Origin: Owenia fusiformis
Taxonomy: Eukaryota; Annelida; Polychaeta; Sabellida; Oweniidae
Assembly (NCBI GenBank): GCA_903813345.2
Contig: CAIIXF020000010.1
Span: forward strand, 26,062,425 to 26,126,424
Length of the DNA stretch: 64,000 nt
Reading direction: 5' to 3'
In this document: one piece after another, positions 1-34,286 of the stretch
Layout of the letters: each line of letters starts with the position of its first letter
How positions within the stretch are numbered: position 1 is the stretch's first letter
Made by a program: the position numbers and the translations under genes
Notes under the pieces: model-generated
What the model saw: the letters and a program-made list of their open reading frames with translations, nothing else
Told to the model about the DNA's origin: nothing
Databases searched by the model: none

Positions 1-3000
1 AATGAATTACTTACCTCGTAGATTATCACAAGGGATGTGTTTACCATTCTATATTGGCATAGCTGAATCTGTATGAGGAAATACATGTTTTATAGATCTA
101 ATCTGAAGGTTGAACATCCTGCTAAGAAATAAATATTGATCTGAGAAGTACCTTGAAGTCTGTGTAGTTATCTCCTACCCCAGTAGAATTCCCAAGATTT
201 CACTTGTTTATATCTCTCTGTTATCTTGGGAGTGAGGTAGAAAGCTTTTGGGGTGATATTGTCATATCCTCTGTTGGCATCTTCAGCATGTTCTTGCTGC
301 TTATGCTATCAAGGCTATGTTAATACACAGTGAGGTAGAATGTACATGTACTTGTAATCACCAATTTGAATATTACAAATTACTCTTATGAATGACAAAG
401 CCCTATATATATTTCTACCATTATTAGAATTCTCACACTACACAGAGGGAATGATATATTCACTAGTGGATGTGTCTATTAATATAATCTGCCATAGAGT
501 TATGATGAGCTAGTGCTATTTTGAAAGCAAGATATTGACATGTAGCAATCAATACTGATTAGTTGAGCCAAGAGATGACACTTGAATTCATATGCCTTGA
601 TGGATCACTCCTACCTACCAAGGCATTACTTGTGAGACAGTTTATTAACAATTTATTTTTTTCACTGAAAGATTTCCATTCTCTCATAGTGCAAGGCCTC
701 CTCTGTGGAGCCAAGAGTAGACGTTGAACTGTCTGTATCTTTGAATCTATAGAGGGATGAGGGCTATTTATAACATAATGAACTTAGCCTAATTTGAGAT
801 TAGATTGTTTATAGGCTGTGTGCATGTCTTCCTGATAGAGCTAAATTAAATTCAAGAAGCTCTGAAGAAAATTTCCTGTTTGCATATTGACTTGTCAAGA
901 AAGCCACCATCCTTGACGAAAATGTCATTGCTGTATCTGCATTTGAAAAAGACAACAAAATCTTTGACTTACAGTTTAGCTTGTTAGCTATATACATCTG
1001 TCTTCATGTTGGTCTCCTTAATTAAATGATGGCTACTATATTTCTTATACTGGTGCTTTTCTTTTAACAGGAAACAGCATTCTGGAGAAGGATATTAAAT
1101 TTTTGCAACAAGTCATTGAAGTTATTACATAAAACTGTAAGATGGTGTTTTGAATGTAACAATAGATTTCCCCCTCTGATGGAATTCTTATGCCTTGTTC
1201 TTTTCAGTGTATTTTACATAAAGACATTTACTTTGGGCTTTCCTTCTTAAATTGTTTAGTGTGAGTGTTTGATTTTTGTTCATATATATCTCGTCACTAT
1301 TCTTTCATTAATGTTGGTGGTGAAAAATCTTACATTCTTCATGTTATATTTTATCAGAAAATTAGATTTATTATTGAAATAATTTTCCTTGTAAGAAGTT
1401 ATTGAATAATATATAAGGGTTGGCCTGACATGTTGACCGAATTACATTCATGTTCAATTAGCTTGGATTATTCAGGACCAGGAGCTTACCATTCTCATTA
1501 ACATTACTGCAATATGCAATAGCCAATATGTATTCACTTATTCCTTTGATCATTGTGGTAAGATCGAGGCATCTAGTTGCTCTTTAATTGCTGGCATCAG
1601 CCATTTTCCTCTTCTTAATACCACATCGTGTGTCTTTAAGCCTTCTTCTCTTATTAATAAAATCCATTGCATTACCAGAATGGAGCTTAAGATCCCTAAT
1701 CAATATATATCCCTTGGATTGAAAATATTTGTATTTGCATTTGTAGATGACAACGTCTTTTTATAAGTCATTCATTTCTTTACAGCTTTCAATGGTTCTT
1801 TTCTATTTTTTTTAAACTGTTTGCATCCAGGTTTTATGTATGTCATGAGTTGGCGGTGAGACTCAATGACAGTAGGCAAGGTCATTTTGGGGACAAATCT
1901 AGGCAGTCAGTTTTCCAAATGTTTTGCCTCTGTAAGTAACTGGGGTAAATGGCTTTATTGGATTTCATCTGCAATTCCAGTCATATTATATACCCTAGAT
2001 TGATAAATCATATGTATGAAGGTTGAGATGTCATTGACTTTTATTTCAATGGCTGACATTATACTTAATACAGAGCTTGCCTTGTTGTCAAGCTACCCAT
2101 AAACCATATAGGTATATTCACTCAACAGATAAAAAGTTGTTATCTGTGCAAAAGGCATTTGTAGATGGTTGATTTACTTGAGATTTGATTATATACCAAA
2201 TATTTCATTCTGTTTTTGGTGAATACATGTTCAACCCCGATTTCCCACAGGCTGAAGGGCAGGGTCAGAGATCCATTGTTAAGAAGAGGTGTAATAGGCA
2301 TCAAAATGTGGGGAACTTGATATTTTTGTGACTTCAAAGTAATATATTCATGATGAGTTTTCTCTGTGATTTAAAGTAAAGCATATGTCTCATCTTTTAT
2401 CTGTGATTATAAATTGGGAAATGAGAGAAAATTGTGAACATTTTTAGTAATAGGTTGCCTCTACCCAGTCAGTATAAGACACACTTAGAAATATCACCTG
2501 CAGACCACATTTTAATGATATCATTAAGATCATTTAAACTTTATTTAAATTAACAAGCAATTAAATTGGCTTTTTACATACAAATTAATATTGATTAAAC
2601 CTTTGGTGAATTGGTTGCCTGCTTATTACTTGATTATGAACATTACTGAGGTGTCTGGTGGCACCCACATAAGAAGTTCAAAATTAAAATGAATTCAGAT
2701 ACTCAATGTCTTGTTTTACTGTATCCTGTTATCGTTGTCAATTTTTTTGTATGTTGTATTTATGAGTGGCCATTTGAAAAAGTCATTGGTTGTAAAGCAG
2801 TGTGATTTTTTTTTTATAAATATGTAAGTAGCATTGAAGTTAAAATCTTAAACATGTCAGTTTAAGGCTTGAACATTCATATATCAAACACAAGGGCAGT
2901 ATAATAATGTACAAAAGTGTATCTGAATAGAAATGTCTCATTATTCGAGGTTTCATAGCTGTTCACTGATTTCATGTGATCTCATTTAGATAATGTAGTT

Positions 3001-5769
3001 TTAACTCAAAATCAAAATTGACCTTTTGTGTCGTTTGTTAACTTTGTTGAGATTCTTGGCTTTTTCTTTCTCATAATAGACCAGCTGGAACAGAGAATAG
3101 TAAATGTGGATGTGAGATTTATGTTAAAGTAATACAAAGAAAAGAAAATATTATTGGTATCTCCATATACCTATTGTTTCATATATAACACGGTGAACCC
3201 TCATTAAGTGGGACATCAATGAATTCACTATGTCTACTCCAAAGCAAACATCCATTACAACTACATTCAACCATCTCTATATCTTGTACTAACTTCAATA
3301 GTGTCAGTTAGTTCTTCTGGTACATTTTAAAAGATAAACCTCGATTACAGTAGAATGGTATAGCTCATTTGAACTATGAACCATTAATAAGCTGCATTAT
3401 CATTATTACTGAGATAACAATGCTTAACAAAGCCTGGTGTCCACGTGCTAGTGATATAACTCTAGTACTCAATGATGGCCTCTGACATATTTCTCAATCA
3501 TAAGATGTTCAACTTGACATGCTCTTGTGTGATATGCAACCAGCTGATTTTTAGTGCTACTAACTTAGCTCAGAGGTAATATATTGTACCTTCATCAGTG
3601 TCATCAGAAGTAAGAACCCATGTAATAGTAAGGAATGGGTAGTCCTGCATCTTGTCCCTGAAACTCATCAGATGTTTCTGTTTCATTTGCAACATTATCT
3701 CATGACAAAAGAAATGAGATAATTAGATTCCATTAGATTGATGTCCGGCTTATAGTTTAAATCTAGGAAAGGTTTTGTGATCAATTCAGGCAAGATTTTT
3801 GTGGAAGGTTGTATGGAAAACTCTCGCGGGGTTTAGCTAGCTATCTGTGACTTTCAAAGGCATATATACTGAATGTACATAGATAAATTTGAGCCAAGCC
3901 TTACAGGAGATCAAACAATATAAAAGCACTTGGATGAAACTGGTTTATGAGAGCCAATTGATCTTAAATGAGGCTTGGCTTGGTTTTTTTGTCTGTTAAC
4001 AAGATACGTTTTTTGCATGTAATGTCTGTTTGGTTTATAAGGCATCTATATACCCAATAACCTTTAACTATAGGACTAAATTCAGAACCAATATGAAAAT
4101 TGATAAAGAAATAATATCAATAATGAAAGAAAGCTCCATCCATTAATCTTGTCAATAGATAATCTTGTTTTCCTATTGGACTGATGAATAGACACTTTGT
4201 ATGGTGCCTTACCTTCAAGACCAGATCCATAACTTTCAGGATAAATTCAAGGTTTTCTTACATTAATTAAGCAAGGAAACGTTAGATTAGAAACCGATAT
4301 AGCAGTTTTAATCAAATGTCAGAGAAATTATAAGAGTATTAGCAGTATATTGTTTAGTCATTGAAAGGGTCATATGCAGTTATACAGTTCAGTCAACCTG
4401 TACTTACCTATACTGCCATTAAGGCCTATTTACCAGTATATTAGCTTTAATTACAGAATCAACTGTAGAGCTTTAAGATTAAATAAGATTAAGGATAAGT
4501 GGAGTTATATTATATGTTCTATTGTTAACCCATTTCTTTCAGAATCAAGTATGTCCTATCAGTATATATACTTCTCACTTGAAAATTAGACCTTAGTCAA
4601 ATTTCCAATATGTAATATGTTGTATGAACAATACTAGAAACCATTAATATTGAATGAGACATTTGCATGTCACCTTTTAAGATAGATTTTATTCTAAGTA
4701 ATATGATCTACTAAATATATTACAGTATTTTTTCATATGTTGGTTTCCTTGAATTTGTAATATTGCAAGGTTAGAGATGTTTTCTCCGTGGAGATTCAGA
4801 CTCCGATAGACCACAACACTTTGTATTCTTTCTCTTCCTATGGTCAGTACATAGATTTGGTTCATCTTGTAGAATTAAGATTATCCTGTAACCTTTATTA
4901 TGTGTACTATATTTAATATTTGTTGAGAGGAATCAGCTATTACTGAGATTGATTTCTGTACTTATCTCTGTGCTTGGTTAGCTTGTATTCCTGTCAGTGA
5001 ACAGTCTGTATGTTCATACGTCATTTGGAAAGTAGAGAACTGTAAGGATGAACTTGCAAGGAATAAGACTACCAACGTTCAGCTTGTATTCTCTACATGT
5101 TGTAGTTATGTCACAAAGTAAGAGATTTTGATGAAATAATTAGCGAAAAACAAAGCTGGTTGTAGAATTATGTTTAGGCTGAACAACAAAGTGTGCTTGT
5201 ATTATTAGCATTAGCTATGTAGTAGTCATGAATCTTGCATAGATATTAGATTGATCAATGTCTCTCGATGTTGCCCTTAGACATGTTAGAATGATTGCAA
5301 TGTTGTTGGAGAATCAGCTAATTGAGTTTTGGACATGTTTACTGAGTGTAAATTGGGAGGGGGGAAATCATGTTAGAAGCATCAGTTTATTATTATAGTA
5401 TTACTTACACCATGCAAAAATTGTAAATTGGGAGGGGGGAAATCATGTTAGAAGCATCAGTTTATTATTATAGTATTACTTACACCATGCAAAGATTAAG
5501 ACCTAATCTTCCCAAGCAGGGTCAACTTGACAACATTTTCATGTATGCTTAGTTTCACTTTACACTTTGATTAATGCGTCAATTATCCTACAGTTGGTTA
5601 AATGTTGCTCTAAGAAAAATATAATTTGTATATATGAGTATGGTAGGCTTTGGTAAAATTAAATGTCAAGTTTCGCAGGTTATAGCGACACTCCATTTAT
5701 AGTTCATCTTCAATTGCCATTTGCCTGTTTTCCTTACTTTTAAATATTTCATTATTTCTGTTCTTACAG
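1..5769. other. 5' region or first intron of the Na+/K+-ATPase gene; no exon recognised
   Basis: AT-rich DNA with no open frame resembling a known protein. The first recognisable ATPase exon (5770) begins in phase 0 with an AG acceptor. The short first coding exon that normally carries the start ATG must therefore lie in this stretch or beyond the window edge. I searched for an ATG followed within a few codons by a donor and found no convincing case. The only structure noted is the 75-bp tandem duplication at 5347-5493. Confidence 0.6.
5347..5493. repeat. 75-bp tandem duplication (two copies)
   Basis: A 75-bp unit starting TGTAAATTGGGAGGGGGG occurs at 5347-5421 and again from 5422. The copies are almost identical, differing only at the junction and end, so this is a recent local duplication in non-coding DNA. 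No function is evident. Confidence 0.9.
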
Positions 5770-27252
<21,483 letters not shown>

Positions 27253-28140
27253 CACCAGATCGGTCCTTGGACGTTACGTGGACAAAACAATAGCTATGTG
27301 TACATATGTATGAACCTGAACAAATATAGGAATAACTTGTACAGTATTTCAGGTTCAGTATGTTCTACAGAGAGATTTTATGCAACAGTGCGTCTCGTGC
27401 TAAGGGCCGTGTAAGGACAATTAGTAAATAACCAATTAGTTGTGAATATTCATGTTAATTATTCAGTAAGATTTCAAGGAACGAGGCTTAATGAAAGATA
27501 ACCAAGGCAAGCTGGGTAGTTCTCAGTATTAGGCGAATGATAATATCATGCAGTAACATGTTGAAAACAGAACTCTGAAGAAAATAAGACTTTGTTTGGT
27601 GTAATTTTTTCACTGTTATATTTTATGTGATATAGTTTACATGATTTGGACTGTTGAGTCCCTATTCTGAATCTGAATGTATGAATTTTATCCAGTTTTG
27701 TTCAACATGATGTTCAGTGGGTCCTGATGTATGAAATGACACCTCTACATCATCTCATTGAGGTCATGTGTGTGCATGTCTTTTTAATAACTTTCCTTGT
27801 ACATTTTTGTTTGAGATTTTACTAGACTAGTGGAGTACATATCGAGGCAAAGATTGCTGGAGTGAAAGAAAGGGCAAGGTTGGGTGGAAAATAAGGAAAC
27901 AACGGGTCGGAACTCCGTATAGGAGTTGAAGCAATAATTCAAGTTGATGGCTACATTAGTGAACCAAAGTGTGAACCATTGTGTTTTTGGTAACTTGTCT
28001 AATCAACCTTGTCCTTTACCAAACCCATGTGACATTCCAGTAACCATAGCGACCTGTATGTTTTAGTATTTCGTATCTCGTGTGTGAATATTACTAAATA
28101 AACATAAGTTAAATATGAATAAATGATTATATTGATTAGA
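27253..28140 (+). other. ATP1A: ATP1A 3' untranslated region with poly(A) signals
   Basis: No coding frame follows the stop codon. AATAAA signals occur at 28097-28102 and 28118-28123, giving a plausible 3' end near 28140. A further AATAAA at 29515-29520 could serve a longer transcript. The exact end is inferred. Confidence 0.55.
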
Positions 28141-29639
28141 GTGTACAAAGTTTTTGGCTTTTTGTGACATGGTTGCTTGGGTTTTATTTTATAATACTAT
28201 GACTAAAATTGTATAATAATATCTGAATATAACATTTCTCAGTGACGTCTTTGCTTTGAATATGATATAAATAACAAAATGTTGAGCTTTTTGCTAAGCA
28301 ACTATGTCACTTGAGGTCATGTTGATTACTAGCAAGTTCACAATTTATATATTATACATTTAAGTTTTGATACTTGTCACATAGACTAGCTTATTAATGC
28401 AGAAAGCAATATTGCTATAAATCAATTAACAGTGGTTTGCCACTTTCAGTGGGCGTAGCACTTTTGTGTTATGTCAACCAAAAGGTGTAAAGGTCGTTGT
28501 TATGCACATAGTAGCATGTAGAAAATATATCAAAATATAGAGGATCTAAACAAATTATATGAACTAGGAATAAAAAAGGGTCCATGACACTGCAAATAGG
28601 CAAGTAATACTTGGGGGAGGGCTACTCTGAGATCATCTGGCCTCACGTTGCATCAGTCAGGCCCAATGTTGCTAGATCAAGGCCTGGGGTTTGAATGCAG
28701 CCAGGTGACCATACTAAAGCATTCAAACAGCCTAGTGTTGGGACAGAGGGTGATTATACATATTAGGTATGAAATCTCGTGTTCTAACATTGCAGTACCC
28801 TCTTGTGTCACACTTCCTTGTTAACCATTGTGTATGATTCCTGGCAAACAGCACCTTCTAAATCAAATGTCTCCTCTGTTTATAACAGAGGACATATCCA
28901 CCTAACACCCTATTTAAGTAATACACATTATTCCACCATATAAAAGATAATATTCAGGAAATCTAGTACCTATTTTAGAATCCTGTTCTAATAACATTTC
29001 ATGGGCTCTGGGTTAAGTCAGCTCTTGGAGGATATTGCTGCTATTTGGTCAAATATTATACACTGGTTAATAATATAATCACCCATGTATTATAATGACC
29101 CTATAACAACCATGTAAATATATCATAGTCTATTAGATACATATTCAATACTATTAAATCAATATTGTTTTTTTACCAGTCGTATAATAACAGTGTTTAA
29201 GTATTCAAAATGTTTCACTCGTAAAAACTGCTCTGTTTTGTGTCACAGCTAAAATGAAATTAATAATTTATTTGTGTAAGGAAATAATAGACACACAGCA
29301 GACAAAACATCTATCACTACATATCAAATTACAATCCAAGATGTGTCCAGAATTCTCAACTGCTCTGTACTATTCCTTCTCTACACTGATACATTGATTG
29401 GAATTTGGCTGTTTTTAATCACATTTGACTGTTTAGAGGACTTTGGCTGTAATGTATCAATAGATTGAGGAATTATGATTGTAGTGATACCATTAGTGCT
29501 GGTTGTTATACCTCAATAAAACTTTTAGGTGTTAAATATTTTAGTTCTGTTCTTATTTGTGATATCCAATTATGTACCATTTCTTAATCTTAATTTTTAA
29601 TCTGATCTCAAGTATTGGTTATGCTTTCTGAAACTGTGA

Positions 29640-30870
29640 CAGTTTTCAAAATGGCACGGAATTCCGTGACTACTCACATATGACATATGCCTATAAAATA
29701 CAAATAATTATAGGCCAGTAGTATTTTAATTATTGCCTGGACAGATGGACATACAGAATCATTCAAAACATCGAAATATGAATGCACAACTATATTTTGG
29801 ATTGCTTGTGGTTTGGCTAACAACTTTGTTGCTTCTTGTGTTTTTATGCTTCCCTGTTGTGTCATATTTCTGTTGGTAACATACAAAGTATTAACAATAA
29901 AAATTAAGTCATCCTGCTCATCATGAGCAAGGATAACGGCAAATGTCATTCCCGTATTTGGCGATAAGAGGTTTTGATAAAAATCTGTGTCTCCTTTGTC
30001 CCTAGGTATTGGCATATATTTGAACCCAATCCGTCCAATAGTATTGGAGTACATTTTTTACGAAAAATGGTGGCCATTTTGAATTGACCTTTTGCGATCA
30101 GAATTCAAGTGTTTTGTTTGTGGATACTGTTGTCATGTATTTTGTCTTATTGCTATGACATCATATTAGACATGATGGAGGGACAAAATGGAGGACACAT
30201 GGCAGTTTTGAGCTGAAAATATTATTGCTTCTTTTATGAAAGCAATGGGTCGGATATTTACCAGGTATGCCGATTTGACTAGATCATGAGTTTATCTTTA
30301 TGTGTGTGAAGTTTCGGTGAAATTCATACCAAACATCGATGCCTATAAGCGCCCCCCCATTTTTATCAAAATCGGGGGGCGCTTAACCGCTATATAAATC
30401 ATGTCCGTAGGATCTAAGACTTGGCATGTGCTAATAATGAATGTTGATCTAGTCAAATCGAACACTTTTGTGAAAATAAATTAATAAAGCACGAAATATA
30501 GAAGATAATCTCTCAAAATCAAACATCTAAAGCTGAGTGGCCTAATTGTGATGTCACTACAAGATAGAATCCATCCGTTGATCGCAAATCATCAATTGAG
30601 TGGCCATGTCGAAAATTCCTTCTCAATCAGAGGTCCTACACCCATAGGGCATAAGCCTATAAAATTTGAATCGCAGTATTTAAGTTGTTGATCGGACAGA
30701 CAAACAAACGAATGGCGGCTTGCCTATATCCCGCTTGAAGATCAGCCTAAAGCATAATTGGTACCAAATTATTGGAACTCTATTTGTTATTTTCGAAAAA
30801 TTATCTTTGCTGGAACTTCCTAAATTTTGTCAAGAGACAACCTGTTTAATGCACATGAAACTAATTCATC
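29640..30870. repeat. Decayed dispersed repeat, related to 53760-54060
   Basis: Two stretches match the region near 53.8-54.0 kb in the same order. The first is TGGATTGCTTGTGGTTTGGC against TGGATTGCTCGTGGTTTGGC. The second is AACTTCCTAAATT followed by an AGAGACAACCTGTTTA-like tract and an ACTAATTCATCT-like tract. The 53.8-kb copy is much shorter between them. Element type unknown. Confidence 0.5.
30347..30384. repeat. G/C-rich hairpin
   Basis: AAGCGCCCCCCC and CGGGGGGCGCTT pair around a 14-base A/T-rich loop with one mismatch. Isolated, and no gene is nearby on either side. Confidence 0.75.
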
Positions 30871-31258
30871 TAAAATATATCAAACATTAACACTCCCAGT
30901 TTTTTGCAAGTTAAATTGATGAATTCTGTATGTAAAATTAGTGAATTCTGCAAGGGAATAAGGCCAATAGGGATTTCTTAGCATTTTTTGTGAAAATAGG
31001 CATATTTCAAGCAAGCTACGGGTGAACAATTGCAATAGGTACATACAATCATTTATGCATGTTTCTAGCAAGAAAAAACAAAATTTTGCCAATTTGTGGG
31101 TGATATTAAAAAGGAATTGGGAGTGCAGAAAGTATATAATTGATTATTCAGACTGATTGTTCATCCTTCCAGAAAATATGTTAATTCTGCTGGAGTTGAT
31201 TATAATTCAAGATTCTTCAACGCCACACCTAAAGGCCAATTTCATTCATGCTCTGCGC

Positions 31259-31632
31259 AAAGAGGGGGGAAATGTCCAGGGTTCAGAGAAGACATATGCC
31301 TATAATGTAAATGTGTATTGAGAAGACAAATGATGTTATTCAATGGCAGTCTCAAAATTTTCTAAAAATGCCTCGAATTATATTATGTTAATATCTGGCG
31401 TGTTAATATTCTTCATCAATTGTGATACAAATTGATATTTTTGTAATCTCAGAAGAAGGATAAGATATTGAAGTTTAATAATATGTGTGATTGAGTTGGT
31501 TTTTCAGACATTACAATTTTCAATATTTTCTAAGTCGATACCCAGACTCATCATTTGGACAAACTAAAGTGGTAAGCAAAAGATGCAATCATGTCTGTCA
31601 TCTCTTATATTTGTTCTGGGGTTTTCCCTCTT
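31259..31632. mobile_element. MITE with 8-bp target duplication, family A copy 1
   Basis: 374 bp flanked by the direct repeat CTCTGCGC (31251-31258 and 31633-31640). The ends AAAGAGGGGGGAAA and GGTTTTCCCTCTT are inverted repeats. A related copy sits at 44801-45033 with its own 8-bp duplication. No coding capacity. An 8-bp duplication suggests a hAT- or Merlin-like mobiliser, but the termini are not decisive. Confidence 0.85.
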
Positions 31633-32006
31633 CTCTGCGCATATAGAATCTTGGGAGCAGTGATTTACACATTTTTCTGTATCATCATTTCACTATGGTC
31701 CTTTGTTTGCATACTTTTTAGGTTATAGACTTAAATTTTCACTGCATTACACTTCACTTCAGTTCATATTGGTTGGAATTAACATGTTCTCTTATATAAA
31801 GATCATTGTGCATTAACAAATACTAGATATTCCGTTATGAACCCTTTAACCAGATTGGTTAATTAAGATGTGTGACAAAACTATAACTTCTATAAAAAGC
31901 AATTTATTACAAATTCATTATTATATCTACCATTATCTCATGTCATCCCCTATTATGATAAATGGTATAGGTGATGATTTGATACAAAATCAATGTATTT
32001 GCATAG

Positions 32007-32416
32007 TCACGCGGTCCTAACTTTGACCGTTAATTTGAATTTTTGACCTACCAGATGCTTGAAAATCAAGGATTGCGAGTCTCATACTGCACCGTTTTTC
32101 TTCAAACTTATACCATTAAAAGCAAAACAAAATTGCCCTTCTGTCGGTGCATTACTTTATTGTAAAGAGTCCCTCGTTCTAGCAGCATTTTGGTCCCCAG
32201 CTGTTAGAAGGCCTTCTTACAGCTGGGGACCAAAATGCAGCTGGAAGTAGAAACTCTGTTTAAGAGAATAATGTACCATCAGAAAGAGATTTTTGTTATG
32301 CTTTGAATGGAACAAGTTTGAAGAAAAACGGTGCAGTATGAAACTCGTAATCCTTGATTTTCAAACATCCGGTAGGTCAAAAATTCAAATTAACGGTCGA
32401 AGTTAGGACCGCGTGA
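32007..32416. mobile_element. MITE with ~110-bp inverted termini and TAG target duplication
   Basis: 410 bp. The terminus TCACGCGGTCCTAACTTTGA is mirrored at the right end and the similarity runs ~110 bp inward. TAG flanks both ends (32004-32006 and 32417-32419), compatible with a Harbinger-type 3-bp duplication. The centre (32185-32238) is a 54-bp near-perfect palindrome around AGAAGGCCTTCT. Confidence 0.8.
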
Positions 32417-34002
32417 TAGTGTGGTTACATAACATATTATTCACTACCTTCTAACCTTCTGCTTTACAAATATAGCAATGGTCAGATGGTTAGAATTAGA
32501 AAAACTTGCCACACAATACACAGGGTGTCCCAAAATAGTGTACCAAGACAAACACTGAATAACTCTGAGTGATGAAAGAATTTTTTTTTTTTTGAAATTT
32601 GGTAATCTCACAGATAATATTTTTATCATGAGCATACAAAAACTTAAACGGTTTTAAAGGAAACTGTTTTAGTACGATCACCCATATTTTAGAGAAGTGT
32701 TTTAGAACGATCACCTGTATTTCAATATTGCACAGAAACAAACATGAAATAACTCTGTGAGTGATGAGGGGATATTCTAATAATATAATTTAGACCATGT
32801 CATGTTAAATAGAAAAATAAATTTTCTTCATCATGTAAAAAACTTTTTCGATAAAGGAAAGAGCTATTCTAGTCTCATTTGGGTACAACTTTTGGGGAAC
32901 AAACTGTATGTAAACCTTTTGGTCGAAGACATACATTTGAAAATGCTGCTTTTTGATACTAAAGTATAAACTACCTAATATTATGTTCAAATGTAATTTA
33001 CAAAAGCATGATACTGAATAAATGTTACGTCAGTATTGATAAGCCATTTTTATGAAATAGTATCTGAAGTAGCAGAAATCCACCTTACACCCTTACCTAA
33101 TCTTCTGGGATAAGGTCATTTTTATAGCAGTATCTAGAACACCAAATAACACTCCAGTTTTTACTAAAACACATATCTTGTAAATCTCATGTGACATCCC
33201 TTCTACATAAATTGTCAAGCAGCCACCCTTGGAATGAATAAATAAATATCTTATTGCATTTTGGAATACCTTATTCAATAACATGATAAAAGTACAGATA
33301 TTTGAAAGTTTAGCTTAAGCCAACTCCACAGAGTATTGACTCTTCTACAACGTTTGAATTGGCCAGATATACATTTTTGAATACACATCCAAGGCCTTGA
33401 ATGGACTGTATATAGACGGTGAGAGTGTTAGTCCTTGATAATGAGGAGAATTTAGAATAAAAGAAAGATCAAAGAGGCCATTAAGATGCACCAACTAGGT
33501 CCAACTATGCATAAAGACAACAGAAGGGTGGACTTGTATCCGCTATACCATTAGTTTCCAAGTCAACCCACAAGCCTGTCATTCCTGATGAAAGATCAAT
33601 CGAGACATTCAGCCCCAATTTCAAATTTCCCACCTCAATAGCTGACAAAGTCTTATGAGTCCTATGGATAATAGGACAAAATATTTTAAAGTAAAAAAGT
33701 CTGTGTTAGATTAACTTTTATAGAAAAGAAATTGTTTTAAAGTCATTTTTAAATTAAAAACAGAGATTCACAACTTACATCCAGTGTACATTGCAAGAAT
33801 CTCATATTACTAGTCTTAATTGAATAACAGACCAGTTCCCATGTTATTTTCCTGTGAATGTTGCAATAGTAAAACATCACTTATCACTGACAAACTGGGC
33901 AGTGCTTATTCTGTCAGCAGTGTCACTCGTGACCAACAAGTGCAGGAGACGCAAACGTTTCTTATTGAACATGCCATTGACACTTAAATTACAGAAGATC
34001 AT

Positions 34003-34286
34003 TTAAAGATTATTGTCATCCCATAAGCAAAGCAGCTTCTGTTTGACGTAATACTGAAACATGCGGCATTTCTGACAAGTCTTAATCCCACACCTATAAC
34101 TAACAATCTTTCCCGCTGAGTCTTTTCCCTTGCAGTATTTCAGTCCACAGGGGTACCAGCCAATACATATTTCATAGCTGCACAAGCACGATCGCCACAG
34201 TTCTGCTGTCTCATTACATTTTGGCACAGTATATGGTTGCAGTTTATGAGTAGCAGATGACAGCTGATAATATTCTCTGTCAGTAG
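34003..34286 (-). CDS. OAF: OAF exon 4: cysteine-rich C-terminus
   Basis: 284 nt including the stop. Contains CLCSYEICIGWYPCGLKYC, then RCGIKTCQKC and LLCLWDDNNL. The Cys spacing matches the family's C-terminal domain. Acceptor TTTCCAG. No clear poly(A) signal was found just downstream. Confidence 0.94.

Larger units (their letters stand above)
28141..34002. other. Intergenic region between convergent ATP1A and OAF
   Basis: No gene recognised. It holds decayed repeat sequence (29640-30870), a G/C hairpin (30347-30384) and two clear MITEs (31259-31632, 32007-32416). The 126-aa minus-strand open frame at 29674-30054 lies in repeat-related sequence and resembles no protein I know. Confidence 0.6.

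Noticed and set aside
28600-28800. tRNA-like B-box (GGTTTGAATGCAGCC), possible SINE
   Set aside because: No A-box at the right distance, no tail and no second copy in the window.
29674-30054. 126-aa minus-strand open frame
   Set aside because: It sits in a decayed repeat shared with 53.8 kb. No recognisable motif, splice context or start evidence.
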